Source of the DNA: Musa acuminata AAA Group
Taxonomy: Eukaryota; Streptophyta; Magnoliopsida; Zingiberales; Musaceae
Direction: 5' to 3'
Length of the DNA: 64,000 bases
NCBI RefSeq assembly: GCF_036884655.1
Contig: NC_088342.1
Coordinates: 13,843,501-13,907,500, forward strand
A program made the translations under genes and the position numbers. Positions 11,394-22,253 of the stretch are shown piece after piece; positions within the stretch are counted from its first letter, which is position 1; each line of letters opens with the position of its first letter. The notes beneath the pieces are model-generated. The model was not told the origin of the DNA. It ran no database searches and saw only the letters and a program-made list of their open reading frames with translations.

Positions 11394-12000
11394 AAAAGGA
11401 GTAATGAATTTCTTATTGCAGACATCATTAAGCATAAACCTTAAGATTTGGGTAATAAGGATATATAAATACAGAGAGATTTGATCACCTTATCTAATCC
11501 CATGCTTACCCCTGAAATAAGAAAATGGTTGGTCATTGATAAAACAAGAAAATGATGGAAAAAAAATACACAAAGAGATCTATTATATAAATTAATTAAA
11601 AAAATCATCTATATAAAGGACCCTAAGAATGATAGCATGAGAAATTCTATCATAAGCTTTTTCAAAGTCTAACTTAGTCGGGATAAAAGGGGATTTATCT
11701 TTAGAGTTATATATCTAGTGGGCTACTTTCTAGGCCATCAAGATATTATTGTGAATATATTTATCCGAACAAAATTTTGAGATAAAATTTTGAGATGAGG
11801 GCTATTTCCTTAGACACAAGGGAGTTCAAACGAATTTTGAGACGATTTGTAATGATCTTAAAAAGATTACTGTAGTACATATTATAAAGAGAAATTAGAC
11901 ATTTTTTTTATCCCTTTAACAAGTGACTTTTATAGGACAAGTAGAGTTTGTGAAGGGAGAGAATCTTAGAGCGGTATTACTCGATAATACATAATCAAAT
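11394..12000 (-). pseudogene. LINE ORF2 remnant, RT N-terminal part
   Basis: On the minus strand, 11643-11676 gives KLDFEKAYDRI, the LINE RT motif carrying the first catalytic Asp. From there to the F-V-D-A box at 6821-6834, skipping Copia B, is about 280 bp, the spacing normal for L1-type RT. That supports this being the same LINE as 5126-6867. Stops are frequent upstream toward 12000, where recognisable sequence ends next to the RLP 3' end. The 5' limit is approximate and no endonuclease domain was seen. Confidence 0.78.
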
Positions 12001-12068
12001 CAATTTATTTGGTAGATACATTGATTTCTCTGGCGGCTTTCACATTTTGGCCTTTTGTTTTCTCTTTC

Positions 12069-12970
12069 TTAATCATAATAGTAGCCGTGACCCCGACAAC
12101 ACATTACAAGGTAAACTGTAGTTAGAAAACCCAATGTCAATCCAATTGCAAATGGTAGTCCCTCCAACACGAATTTATCTTCATCATCGTCACCTTCATT
12201 CGGGTACGTTGCACCAAGAGTCAAGTTGCAGAAGACTTTGGAATCACTGTGGAGACCAGGGTTTCCTTCAAAGCTCGAACAGGGGAAGCTTAAGAACTGA
12301 CCTCCACTCGGAATCAGTCCATGCAAATGATTTTAGGCAACGCTGAAGAAAGAAAGGAAATTAAGCTTGGTGATCGAGGAGGGAGTGGATCCTGATAAGT
12401 CATTGAAAGACAAATCCAATCTATCTAGGTTGAACATGCTTGACACTTCTTCTGGAATAGAACCTGAGAGGTTGTTCTTACTTAGATCCAGCACATGAAG
12501 ATGCTTCATCTTCCCAAACTCTTTACATATTGATCCACTCATTTTGTTACGACTAAAGTTCAGCGTTGGTGGAAAGTCGGTGTAATGCTTGTAAACCCGC
12601 AACAAATTGTTCTGCCCACCCCTATACCAATTGAAGAATGGGGGTTGGAAGGAAGAAACATTTTCGTGCAAGCTGACTTCCAAAGTAAGGCTCCTTAGCG
12701 CCGTCAAGGAAACAGGAATCGCCCCCCAGATTGAGTTATTTGACAGGTTCATGAAAAAAAGATGATCAAACTCTCCAAACCACCGTGGTATCTCTCCGGT
12801 CAAACGATTCCATGATAAATCGAGAAATCTGAGCTCCCTGCAATTTCTTAACCATGAGGGGAGGGAACCGGTCAAAGCACTATTTATAATGGCGAGGGCA
12901 AGTATGTTTCGAAATCCTCGAATTGCATTAATCGGCATTTCTTCATCTACAAAGTTTTTGGCGAGTATAA
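12069..12970 (-). pseudogene. RLP pseudogene, C-terminal segment
   Basis: It runs from the A2 insertion point to TAA 12069-12071, about 300 codons. Repeats include WLRNCRELRFLDLSWNRLTG and HLHVLDLSKNNLSGSIPEE. The end of the LRR domain reads GLIPSGGQF, followed by an N-x-C cap-like stretch (EGNPGLHSD...C), an acidic patch (NEGDDDEDK), a membrane helix near 12085-12150 and the tail RGHGYYYD. One in-frame TAA at 12333-12335 replaces the Tyr expected between SVA and NHL. Directly downstream (minus direction) lies the LINE remnant. Confidence 0.9.
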
Positions 12971-13546
12971 TGATGGGGATATAAACAGGAATAACCTTTG
13001 TATAGGAACAAATATTAGAAGACACAATCAAACAAAACACCAAGATATACGTGGAAAACCCCTTCAATGTGAAGGGTAAAAACCACGGGGAAAACTAGAG
13101 ATAATCCACTATGAGAATAATGAATATACAAATCTCAATCTCTTGCCCAAAACCCTAGCAACAACCACAAGAGAATAACTGGGATACAAGGATCACGTCA
13201 CTACCCACAATATCTAAAACCTCCCCAAGTAATCACAGCAAGAGTCTACTGTAGATTTGATCTAACCTGAGATGAGAACACTGCTAGATGATTGAGAATA
13301 GTCTCTCTGCGTTGTCCTTGTCTTTTTCCCTTTCTTTCTCTTCCTTTTTTGTCTTGTTCTCTTTCTTCTCTTTGGAATCTTGTGGCTGGCTAGATCTGCC
13401 TCGTTGCTGCCTTTTTATAGCTTTAACCTGCTTCTAAAACGCAGCCACCACACCCCCCTAATCTTAATTAGGATTAGGTTAAGAGGGGGTGTGGGCTGTG
13501 GGCTGCCCTAGCCTACATGGGCTGAATATGGGCTATCAGCCCAACA
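12971..13546 (-). repeat. 3' LTR of A2
   Basis: Plus-strand ends are TGATGGGGATATAAACAGG and CTATCAGCCCAACA. It lacks 29 bp present in the right LTR (the stretch after TTAGAAGA). A TATA box (TATAAAAAG, minus strand) lies at 13412-13419. The purine tract is at 13547-13560 in complement. Confidence 0.93.
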
Positions 13547-13588
13547 ACCTCCCCCTTCAGCCCATAAGGGAGGCTGTCCCATGACTCC

Positions 13589-13673
13589 TCAATGTGAAGC
13601 CATGCTGACCAACTGTCGGCATATCTCCTGTCTTTCTTCCTGCTCAACATGTCCTGCAGGTAAATCAACATCA
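13589..13673 (-). pseudogene. A2 polyprotein tail: integrase linker fused to RNase H end
   Basis: On the minus strand the text runs DVDLPAGHVEQE, then ERQEICRQL, then stop 13589-13591. In A1 and A3 these two pieces are about 1.6 kb apart. AAGAA occurs at both donor points in A1 (GCAAGAAGAAG and CAAAAGAAAGAC), so deletion by short homology is likely. LARD1 interrupts the frame at 13673. Confidence 0.85.
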
Positions 13674-14119
13674 TGACACGGACTTAGCTGGATTTGCCTA
13701 AGTCGTGCGGCACCCTCGCGCGTCCGTCCGCAAAGGTCAGCCTCCCCGAAGCCTCTCATTGTCCCTTAGGACCACCAAAAGAGAGAACGGGTTAGAGAGA
13801 ACGCCTCCAACGGGATCCACAAGCAAACATCTCCGAAAAACACTTCATAGACAATGCAAATTACAAACAAACTTTACAAGCTCTGAACAGTGGCACAACA
13901 AAGGGTAAAATGGTCCATTACAGACCGAAAAGCTCTCGCACGTGTCTACATGACACAACCTTTATTTACAAGCCTAAAGAGGCCACCAACCCAACTAAAA
14001 TGGGACTTATAAGCCTTCGGCTGCCCCTTTACATTCTGTACAAGGCATGAACATGCCAAACGACACGGACATACATAAGCATTACATCAAACACCTTGTT
14101 TAGAAGTTTGTCCGTGACA
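13674..14119 (-). repeat. LARD1 3' LTR
   Basis: It begins TGACACGGACTTAGCTGG and ends GAAGTTTGTCCGTGACA. I found no difference from 17801-18246 when reading both through. The near-palindromic ends TGACACGG and CCGTGACA form the short terminal inverted repeat. Confidence 0.94.
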
Positions 14120-17100
14120 TTCTCCCCCACTTATCCCTTCGACGTCCTCGTCGAAGCCTTTGTGAACACTGCAACTCTTCACCTTTGCTGAGTCTTCAAT
14201 CTTCTGCTTTAGCTGCAATGCGCCTCCTGGCTCCCAGCTGCTCTCCGCTGCTGTTTCTGAGTAGTCGAACCTTTGATCCGCCATGCTGCTTCAACTCACC
14301 AATGACTCTTGACTCTGGTGTGGGGTTGGCTGAGTTGTGTTGATCATTGTTGATTCTTACGGATCCCCTAAATGAAGGAAAAAGACCATCCTTACTGCGC
14401 TAGTCTCTCAAAATTTCCACATGCTGCTTGAACTAGGTGGATGCTTGTTGGAGCTTTAACGAGCATCGCCTCGCAAACTTCTGAAGTTTTGGGTCCTTCC
14501 TCCACAAAATCTGCTCATTGACTCTTCTTTCAGTTAGTTGTCACATCCAAGTAGGTTCGCATCACTTCCGCTTTCGATTGGCATTTCGTTGGGAAATGAG
14601 GCGGACAATCTACTCTCAGTAAGCACTGATCACCGTTGGTGAGGATTTGACAACTATTGTCTTCCATTATCTTCGAAGGGTCTTTTGAACTTGTGCAGAG
14701 CTCCTCTGCTAGATAGATAAGAGAACTGGGGTACTTGGTTTCGCCCATTCTCTTAAGAGTTGAGAAGGCAAAGGTTACTTGACTTCGCCCGCCTCCTCGA
14801 GGTTGTACTTCATGCATCGAGCTGGTTACTGGTCTTCGCCTGCTCTTTGCTCACACTTCTAAAGCACTTGAAGTGTTTGCACTCCTTGCGTTGAGTTAGC
14901 TACTGTGATTCACCTTCTCAATGCCCTTGAACTTCTGGAATGCAGGAAGTTTTCACCCCAACTTGGAGTAATTCTCTGATAGATGAGGTCGCCTCTGGGA
15001 TTGTACCGTCTTCTCCATCAACCCTGCCGCCTACTCCACTGAGTAGCAAAGGTACAGCACCACGTACTGCCTGCTTCGTTCCTTGGTCGTGCACTCTTGC
15101 ATGACCCGAAGTCCTTCACTTACGGCTATCTTGATGAGAAACTTGTTGACACCGGTCTTACGAAGTTTCTTGGCCTCTGCCCTTCAGCCTTGTCTCGGTA
15201 CTTGGAGATTGCCTCTGCATGCTCCACCTCCTCGGCCCCTTTCACGACCAAGCGCTCTCCCTCCGTGAGAGCAAGGGATCAATGACTTTGACGGAAGTCC
15301 CGCCTCTGCGGTACCATGGCGCTGCCATGCCCATGGCCCTACTATCCGTCGCCTCGCATCTACATCCCTTTTCTTCACAATCAGTAGATATGCCTTCGTG
15401 ACACTCCTCTGAGTCCACCTCCATTCTCACTGATTGCTTGATTTTGGGTAGCTAAGTCCCTCTGGACTTGTCGTCGCTTCCTCGCCCCTTTCGACCTCCT
15501 ACTTCAACACCTCTGTGTTCTCCAAGCAGTCTGTTTGGTCGATGGAAATACAGACTACAACTCCCATGCATGGCCTCTGCCATCACATTGTAGGGTTTGC
15601 ACCGATTCTGTTCTCCTTAGCTTCCTTGGTAGCAACGTTCGCTTACTCGACCTTGTCCTCTGACTTGTCGGGCTCCCTTAAGCGAATATGAGCTCTGGAG
15701 CAGTCCAACTCTCCAGCTGCTTCGATCATACCTCTGCATGATCAAGTCCCTCTCATGGGACTCACTGGTACTTGCATTCGAACTTTTCCCTTAGTGGAAC
15801 CTAGCCCCCATATGCTGATGACCAAGGTTTTCATCCGATGCAAAATTCGGTGCACGCCCGGAAGACCCGCCTCTGCGGTACCATGGCCTTCACTCCTTGA
15901 ATCCATAGCCCTTCTTGCCGTCGTGTTGTTCACCAAAGCGGAGCTGCCAGTAGCTCCCGATCATACCTCCATATGATCTAGTCCCTCCCGGGACTATGTC
16001 GTGTGTGTCGCATTGCCACGAACTGTCCCACCACGATCCGCTGCACCATGTCGCCTCCTGGTGACATCTCCATTGCATTCTGATCCTTGTGGAATAAACT
16101 CGAATTGTGAACCCTCCATGTGTGGCCTCTGCCAATACATCGCAGGGTCTCCTCCACCTTCGATTTTGTTCGCTCCTTTAGCAATCGACCTTCATCCACC
16201 CACTCTTGGGTCACACCTAGATGAAGCACCGCTCTAGGACAGTCTGTCGCCTAGTAGCTCCCGAAGTCCACCGACTTCGCTGTAATTTGTGTGCCATTGC
16301 CTGGATCCTGGGCCTCTGCCCCTACCAGCACAATCTCCGCTGCGCACTGCTTCCTTCATGGCAACTTGAATGGCAACACTGTGGCATATTCTTCAAGAGT
16401 ACCCGCCTCTGCGTCCTCTTGCCCCGTGCTAAGGCCTTCTGAACCCAACTTCGCCTCCGCAAATTGAGTCGCCTTAGTTCCTCCATCAAATGCTCCTCCG
16501 AGATAAGGTGCATGTGCCTAGAAGCTCCCTTCGTCTTTGGCACCATGCAAGATGAGTCCGCTCCGTCAGAATGAAGGACCCATGGAACAACATGATCCTA
16601 CTCTTGCCTCTGCAAGAGTTCATGTCTTTGACCTCTGTCTAAGGAAAGCACTGTGCGTCTGCTACATGTTCCAACTTCTCTGCTGGCTCCCTTCATGCGG
16701 CTTGGGTACTTCACCAAGTTACACCCAAGTTGCTCCGCTCCTCGTTTTTGCATTGAGTCGATGGTGGCCCTCGTGCCCACCATTCCACGGGTCAGCCCTC
16801 CCTTGAGTCCGATCTCCACATCGACTCCAAGTGTGCCTTCATTTAAGTTGCTTTGGGTCGCTCCCCCACTTGATCTCGCAATGCATCCACCAATGCATTC
16901 TCTCAAGCGAGATCATGCGACGACTCCTCGCCGCTTGCTCAGTCCATCGAGCTTCGTGGAGTTGTTGTTTTGTTGAGGTACTCCTCCTCAACATGTGCAG
17001 TCCGTCGCACATGATTCTCCCTCTGGAGAGCCGGGACTTATCCCTCCTGGATAACTATCCCATTTGAGCAACATCTCTCTTCGTTTCGGAGACCACCATC

Positions 17101-17800
17101 CCCTTGGACTACTCCGATCTGCTGAACAAACTGTGCATTGTTCTGCCTCTTGCAAACGCACTTGCTAGATTGCGCCTCCACGTCAATACAACCACCGCTG
17201 CACCCCTCCAGGCCTAGCAACATGCTGAACTCGTTGCACACTTCAGCCTCCTCCGGACGTATCCTTCGCATGCCGAAGAGAAAGTTTCAATGCTCCATGG
17301 CGCCGAGTCTCGGTCGCCTTGGGATGGCCACGAACAATCCATCGTCCGCATACAAGCCCATGCATGAGTACCGAATTCTTCGAGTTAGCAATTCCCCTCA
17401 CCTCTGTGAGCTTTGCACAACTCTTTCGGTCGCTGAGCAACTCATTCCACTTTGCATGGTCTCGTCCTTTTGCCAAGCGCCTCGCTTGCCTTGAGCACCA
17501 TCAAGTAAAGTTGTCAACGTTGAGCCGTAGCTCAAACTCAGCCATCCCAACCTTTGTGCGCTCCAGATTCTTCCAAGCTTGCCTGTTCTCGTGGTGCCTC
17601 TTGCGCGAAGGGTTGGCCATTCCTCTGAATGCCAATCTCAGATGCCCGCTCCTCTGAGCGACTCTTTTCCCTACATCTCCATGCCCGTTTTCCCTCAAAC
17701 GGTCGCGCATGTGCTGACTGCCCTCAACGCAGCCCCGCTAGGTCCCCCACGTTTGCATGTCAAGTGTTTCTATGAGTGCTTGTCCCGCTCTGATACCATA
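14120..17800 (-). other. LARD1 internal region, no recognised coding capacity
   Basis: The longest open frames on either strand are near 100-118 codons and match nothing I recognise. Text rich in CCTCTGC recurs, for example CCTCTGCGGTACCATGGC near 15303 and near 15872, a dispersed internal repeat. One minus-strand frame (16906 down to 16322, broken by TAG at 16598-16600) is open over 166 codons in LARD2, but substitutions between the copies look neutral. Confidence 0.75.
17784..17798 (-). other. PBS of LARD1
   Basis: The minus strand reads TGGTATCAGAGCGGG two bases from the 5' LTR, matching initiator tRNA-Met. Confidence 0.9.
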
Positions 17801-18246
17801 TGACACGGACTTAGCTGGATTTGCCTAAGTCGTGCGGCACCCTCGCGCGTCCGTCCGCAAAGGTCAGCCTCCCCGAAGCCTCTCATTGTCCCTTAGGACC
17901 ACCAAAAGAGAGAACGGGTTAGAGAGAACGCCTCCAACGGGATCCACAAGCAAACATCTCCGAAAAACACTTCATAGACAATGCAAATTACAAACAAACT
18001 TTACAAGCTCTGAACAGTGGCACAACAAAGGGTAAAATGGTCCATTACAGACCGAAAAGCTCTCGCACGTGTCTACATGACACAACCTTTATTTACAAGC
18101 CTAAAGAGGCCACCAACCCAACTAAAATGGGACTTATAAGCCTTCGGCTGCCCCTTTACATTCTGTACAAGGCATGAACATGCCAAACGACACGGACATA
18201 CATAAGCATTACATCAAACACCTTGTTTAGAAGTTTGTCCGTGACA
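17801..18246 (-). repeat. LARD1 5' LTR
   Basis: This is the same 446 bp as the left LTR. It ends GTGACA, then the duplication ATCA and A2 integrase linker sequence. Confidence 0.94.
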
Positions 18247-18250
18247 ATCA

Positions 18251-20522
18251 GGCTCTACACTATTTTCCTGCACATCTCCCCCATCACCCTGATATACTAG
18301 AGGAATAACTGGGTCACAATCTGCTAATCCTTCTGCAGAAGTCTTGGCTGGTGCCTTCTTCTTCAAATCCTCAAAGGTTTGATCCTCAAAGAAGACCACA
18401 TCTCTGCTCCTGAACACCTTATGCTTTTCTGGATCCCAAAGCCTGTAACCAAACTGATCATGTGAGTAACCAAGAAAAATACATTCTTTAGACTTACCAT
18501 CCAGCTTGGACCTCTCATTATCTGGAACATGTGCAAATGCACGACAACCAAATACTCTCAAATGCTTGTAGGAAACATCTTTCTCTGACCATACATGCTC
18601 TGCAACATCACCATCTAGGGCTGTACATGGTGATAAGTTGATCACATCAATTGCAGTCCTCAAAGCCTCATCCCAAACCTTTTGGGTAGCTTGGCCTGTG
18701 AAAGCATACATCTGATCTTTTCCATGATGGTGCGGTTCATCCTCTCTGCAATTGCATTATGCTGAGGTGTACCAGGAACTGTCATCTCATGTTGGATCCC
18801 ATGTGACCTGCAATAGTCATTAAACAATCCCGTATACTCACCACCATTATCTGATCTTATGCATTTCATTTTCCTTTCTGTCTCCCTTTCAACCCTGGCA
18901 TGAAACTCTTTGAAGACATTAATAACCTGATCTTTGGTCTTCAAAGCATAAGCCCAAACTTTCCTGGAAAAATCATCTATAAAAGTGACAAAATAAAGTG
19001 CACCACTTATACCAAGAACATCAACAGATCCATCAGGAGTTTTTGTCCTCAAAGGACCACATACATCTGTATAAACACGGTCTAAGGCATGCATTTTTCT
19101 AGACAAAGTAGCACTAGCAAATGAAACTCTATGTTGTTTACCAGCCAAACAATCAATACAAGGGTTCAGATGTATACCTCTGAGATCTGGCAATACCTCT
19201 CTCTTGGAAAGAGCTTGCAGCCCCTTCTCGCTCATGTGTCCCAATCACCTATGCCACAACTCCATACTGAAGTCTTTCTCTGTAGCATTTAACTGCTCAC
19301 CATAAGCTTTAGCCTACAACCTATACAAAGTATGACATTTCTTTCCATTAGCTATAACAAGAGAACCCTTACTGAGCTTCCATTGCCCTTTGTGAAATCT
19401 GCTTTCATACTCTTCATCATCTAGTCTTCCAACTGAAATTAAATTCAGCCTCAAGTCAACCACATGCCTCACATCCTTAAGTACCAACTTGCAGCCAAGG
19501 TTGGTCTTTAAATGGATATCACCCATGCCAATGATGTCTGCTGTGCCATAGTTGCCCATCTTGACAACACCAAAGTTTCCAGACCTGTATGTAGCAAAAA
19601 ACTCTCTCCGAGGTGTAGCATGATAAGAAGCACCTGTGTCAATCACCCACTCAAGATCCTCACACACACAAGAAAAAATATCATCAGAAGGAGACAAAAT
19701 CAAATAATCACCACCCTGCACTGTAGCTGTAGTATTATCCTTTGACTCTGTAGACTCCACTTTTTTTCCCTTTTTCTTGTTCTTCTTAGGTTGCTTACAT
19801 TGGTTCTTGTAATGTCCTTTCTCACCACAGTTATAGCAAACAATATCTTTTCTTGATCTTGACTTGCTTCTACCCATACGTGAACTGCTTCTAGATTTTG
19901 ACATTCCTCTGTTCTCTGAGATATGTGCCTGTGAATCATTCTGAGATATTGCCGAACTCTTTCTTCTCAACTCCTCATTCAACAAACTGCTTGTTACTTG
20001 ACTCATAGTGACAATACCATATGGCGCAGAATTACTAAGGGAAACCACGAGTGTCCCAACTTTCTGGTAATGAACTGAGAAGTAACAATGCTTGCAACTC
20101 ATCATCAAGAGATATTTTCATAGAGGATAACTAGTTAGTAATACTCTGCATTTCATTCAAATGCTCAGCAATAGAAGCATCCTCTCTATATTTTAGGTTC
20201 GCAAGTTTTCTGATAAAAAAAGCTTTGTTGCCAGCTGTTTTTCTTTCATAGAGACTTTCCTATTTTTTCCAAAGAGAATATGCAGAAATTTCAGTAGAAA
20301 CATGGTGAAAGACACTATCATCAAGCCACTGTCTAATAAACCCAATTGTTTTTCGATCTAAACTCTTCCACTCATCATCTGTCATAGTTGTAGGTTTTGC
20401 ACTATCCCCCTACAAAGATCCATACAAATCTTTGCAATACAAGAGATCTTCCATTCTTGGTTTCCATATCATCCAATTGTTTCCATTCAAACTAATCATA
20501 CAAAAACATTACTGGCCTCCAT
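18251..20522 (-). pseudogene. A2 gag-protease-integrase remnant
   Basis: The gag start is at 20522 (MEASNVF). Early gag is broken by stops and a frameshift near 20040-20130. The remainder is well preserved: an Arg/Ser-rich stretch, an intact CCHC knuckle CYNCGEKGHYKNQC (about 19800-19845), protease DTGASYH (about 19635), integrase zinc region WHRRLGHM with CIDC, and DDE residues in YTDVC, RSDNGGEY and AERM. A one-base deletion near 18665 shifts the frame after KLPKRF (WDEALRT follows in the next frame). The frame reaches NSVEPD, where LARD1 cuts in. Open pieces are 18214-18711, 18660-19244 and 19314-20108. Confidence 0.9.
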
Positions 20523-20551
20523 GTTCAAATACAAAAATTAAATCACCAAAA

Positions 20552-20567
20552 CCCTGCTCTGATACCA
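20552..20567 (-). other. PBS of A2
   Basis: The minus strand reads TGGTATCAGAGCAGGG with a 2-nt spacer to the 5' LTR. Confidence 0.9.
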
Positions 20568-20569
20568 GT

Positions 20570-21174
20570 TGATGGGGATATAAACAGGAATAACCTTTGT
20601 ATAGGAACAAATACTAGAAGACCATAATACGCAGCGGAATAAAATGGAAACACAATCAAACAAAACACCAAGATATACGTGGAAAACCCCTTCAATGTGA
20701 AGGGTAAAAACCACGGGGCAAACTAGAGATAATCCACTATGAGAATAATGAATATACAAATCTCAATCTCTTGCCTAAAACCCTAGCAACAACCACAAGA
20801 GAATAACTGGGATACAAGGATCACATCACTGCCCACAATATCTAAAACCTCCCCAAGTAATCACAGCAAGAGTCTACTGTAGATTTGATCTAACCTGAGA
20901 TGAGAACACTGCTATATGATTGAGAATAGTCTCTCTGCGTTGTCCTTGTCTTCTTCCCTTTTTTTCTCTTCCTTTTCTGCCTTGTTCTCTTTCTTCTCTT
21001 TGGAATCTTGTGGCTGGCTAGATCTGCCTCGTTGCTGCCTTTTTATAGCTTTAATCTGTTTCTAAAACGCAGCCACCACACCCCCCTAATCTTAATTAGG
21101 GTTAGGTTAAGAGGGGGTGTGGGCTATGGGCTGCCCTAGCCCACATGGGCTGAATATGGGCTATCAGCCCAACA
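20570..21174 (-). repeat. 5' LTR of A2
   Basis: This full 605-bp LTR has minus-strand ends TGTTGGGCTG and TATCCCCATCA. It is followed on the plus strand by duplication TATAA and RLP coding sequence. Confidence 0.94.
21040..21047 (-). promoter_or_regulatory. TATA box in A2 5' LTR
   Basis: The minus strand reads TATAAAAA about 130 bp inside the LTR. The equivalent box lies at 13412-13419 in the 3' LTR. It is the probable core promoter of the element, inferred from position. Confidence 0.6.
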
Positions 21175-21919
21175 TATAAGAACTGTCAAGTTTTGGCACT
21201 CTTGAAGAACTTTCAGTGCCCCTGAAATATTTGAGAGGCTATTTCCATGCAGATTTAGGTAGGAGAGAGAAAGAAGGTCTTGAAGCTTGTCGGGAACCTG
21301 GCCACTTAGTTTATTGAGAGACAAATTTAGGATCTGCAATGCCTTGCAAGAAGAGAGAACCTCCGGAATGACCCCCTGCAACCTATTCTATCCAAGGTTG
21401 AGGGTAGCAAGATGAACTAATCATCTACAGCCAAGGTCGATGTTACCTTCAAGAGAATTGTTCCATAGATTAAGCAACGTAAGCATCGAGCACGAGGACA
21501 GAGAAGAGGGCAACGGACCGATAAATTCATTAGATGTAGCTGAGAAAACCTCAAGCTTTGCCAGGCCGTGAAACTCATCAGGGATGATCCCGGTGAACCT
21601 GTTGCCGGACACATCCAAGTGTTGTAGGCCCGAGAGGTTTCCTATACCCGGTGGGAACTCCCTGCTGCTTACGTCGAGCACCTTCAAGAGCTTCAAGTGG
21701 AATAGCTCTGGTGGGATGGGATCACGGAAAGAATTGTGAGAGAGGTTGAGAAAGCTGAGCTTGTCTAAACCAGCCAGGGACCTTGAGAGAACCCCTTCAA
21801 GACCTCTCTCAGGTAGATCGAGACCGATGACTCTTATGGTGGTGAGCAAGGTAGAGTTGAGAGTGGACGATGATGATGATGTCGGGGAAGAGGAGAACAG
21901 AGCATAAGGGACTCCCGGC
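21175..21919 (-). pseudogene. RLP pseudogene, central segment (first LRRs)
   Basis: About 248 codons include GLDLPERGLEG, then LRRs such as KLSFLNLSHNSF, GLQHLDVSGNRFTG and LTLLNLWNNSLEGN. Stops at 21421-21423 (TGA) and 21388-21390 (TAG) interrupt an otherwise continuous frame; the flanking text LVHLATLNLG and NRLQGVIPE keeps the repeat register. At the A2 junction the text reads LTVL-I, and across the insertion, with TATAA counted once, it continues LAKNFVDEEMP in frame. The left limit abuts A2 and the right limit abuts A3. Confidence 0.9.
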
Positions 21920-22211
21920 TGATGGGATATAATGCGAAATAATCTGAGATGAGAACACTGCTAGATGATTGAGAATAGTCTCTTTGTGTTGTTCTTATTT
22001 TCTTCCCTTTCTTTCTCTTATTTTTCTGCCTTTTTCTTCTCCTCTTTGCTGCTACAAAAATCTCCTGCTTGCTGCCCTATTTATAGCCTTTTTCTGTCTC
22101 TAAAACACAGTCACCCACACCTCTTAATGTTAATTAGGGTTAGGTTAAGAGGGGATGAGATGTGGGCTAATAAAGCCCACATTGGGCTGAATATGGGCTA
22201 TTAGTCCAACA
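21920..22211 (-). repeat. 3' LTR of A3, internally deleted
   Basis: It begins TGATGGGATATAATGCG and ends TTAGTCCAACA. About 300 bp are missing between AATAA and TCTGAGATGAG compared with the right LTR. Confidence 0.88.
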
Positions 22212-22253
22212 ACCTCCCCCTTCAGCCCATAAAGGAGGTTGTCCCATGACTCC

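Larger units (their letters stand above)
13674..18246 (-). mobile_element. LARD1: non-coding LTR retrotransposon with identical LTRs
   Basis: The element has 446-bp LTRs (13674-14119 and 17801-18246), PBS at 17784-17798, a purine tract beside the left LTR (AAGTGGGGGAGAA on the minus strand) and a 4-bp target duplication ATCA (13670-13673 and 18247-18250). The 3.7-kb internal region is GC-richer than its surroundings and has no gag, protease, RT or integrase motif in any frame. Length and lack of coding fit a LARD, though a little shorter than classic ones. A second copy is at 47990-54518. Superfamily is unknown: PBS type does not separate Copia from Gypsy. Confidence 0.93.
12971..21174 (-). 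mobile_element. Copia element A2 (Tnt1-like), RT-deleted, interrupted by LARD1
   Basis: Both LTRs (12971-13546 and 20570-21174), PBS and purine tract are present and the target duplication TATAA is exact (12966-12970 and 21175-21179). After removing LARD1 the element is only about 3.6 kb. It keeps gag, protease and integrase, but the text jumps from the integrase linker to the last dozen RNase H codons (junction about 13632-13640), so RT and most of RNase H are gone. It interrupts the RLP gene in the same orientation. By eye the LTRs differ at roughly 2-3% of sites, apart from a 29-bp deletion in the left one. Confidence 0.94.

Noticed and set aside
12069..12970. A receptor kinase rather than a receptor-like protein
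   Set aside because: The frame ends eight residues after the membrane helix and no kinase motif lies downstream on the minus strand.
14120..17800. Many 60-118-codon open frames in the LARD interior
   Set aside because: They overlap on both strands, are not kept between LARD1 and LARD2 except one that looks neutral, and match no family I know.
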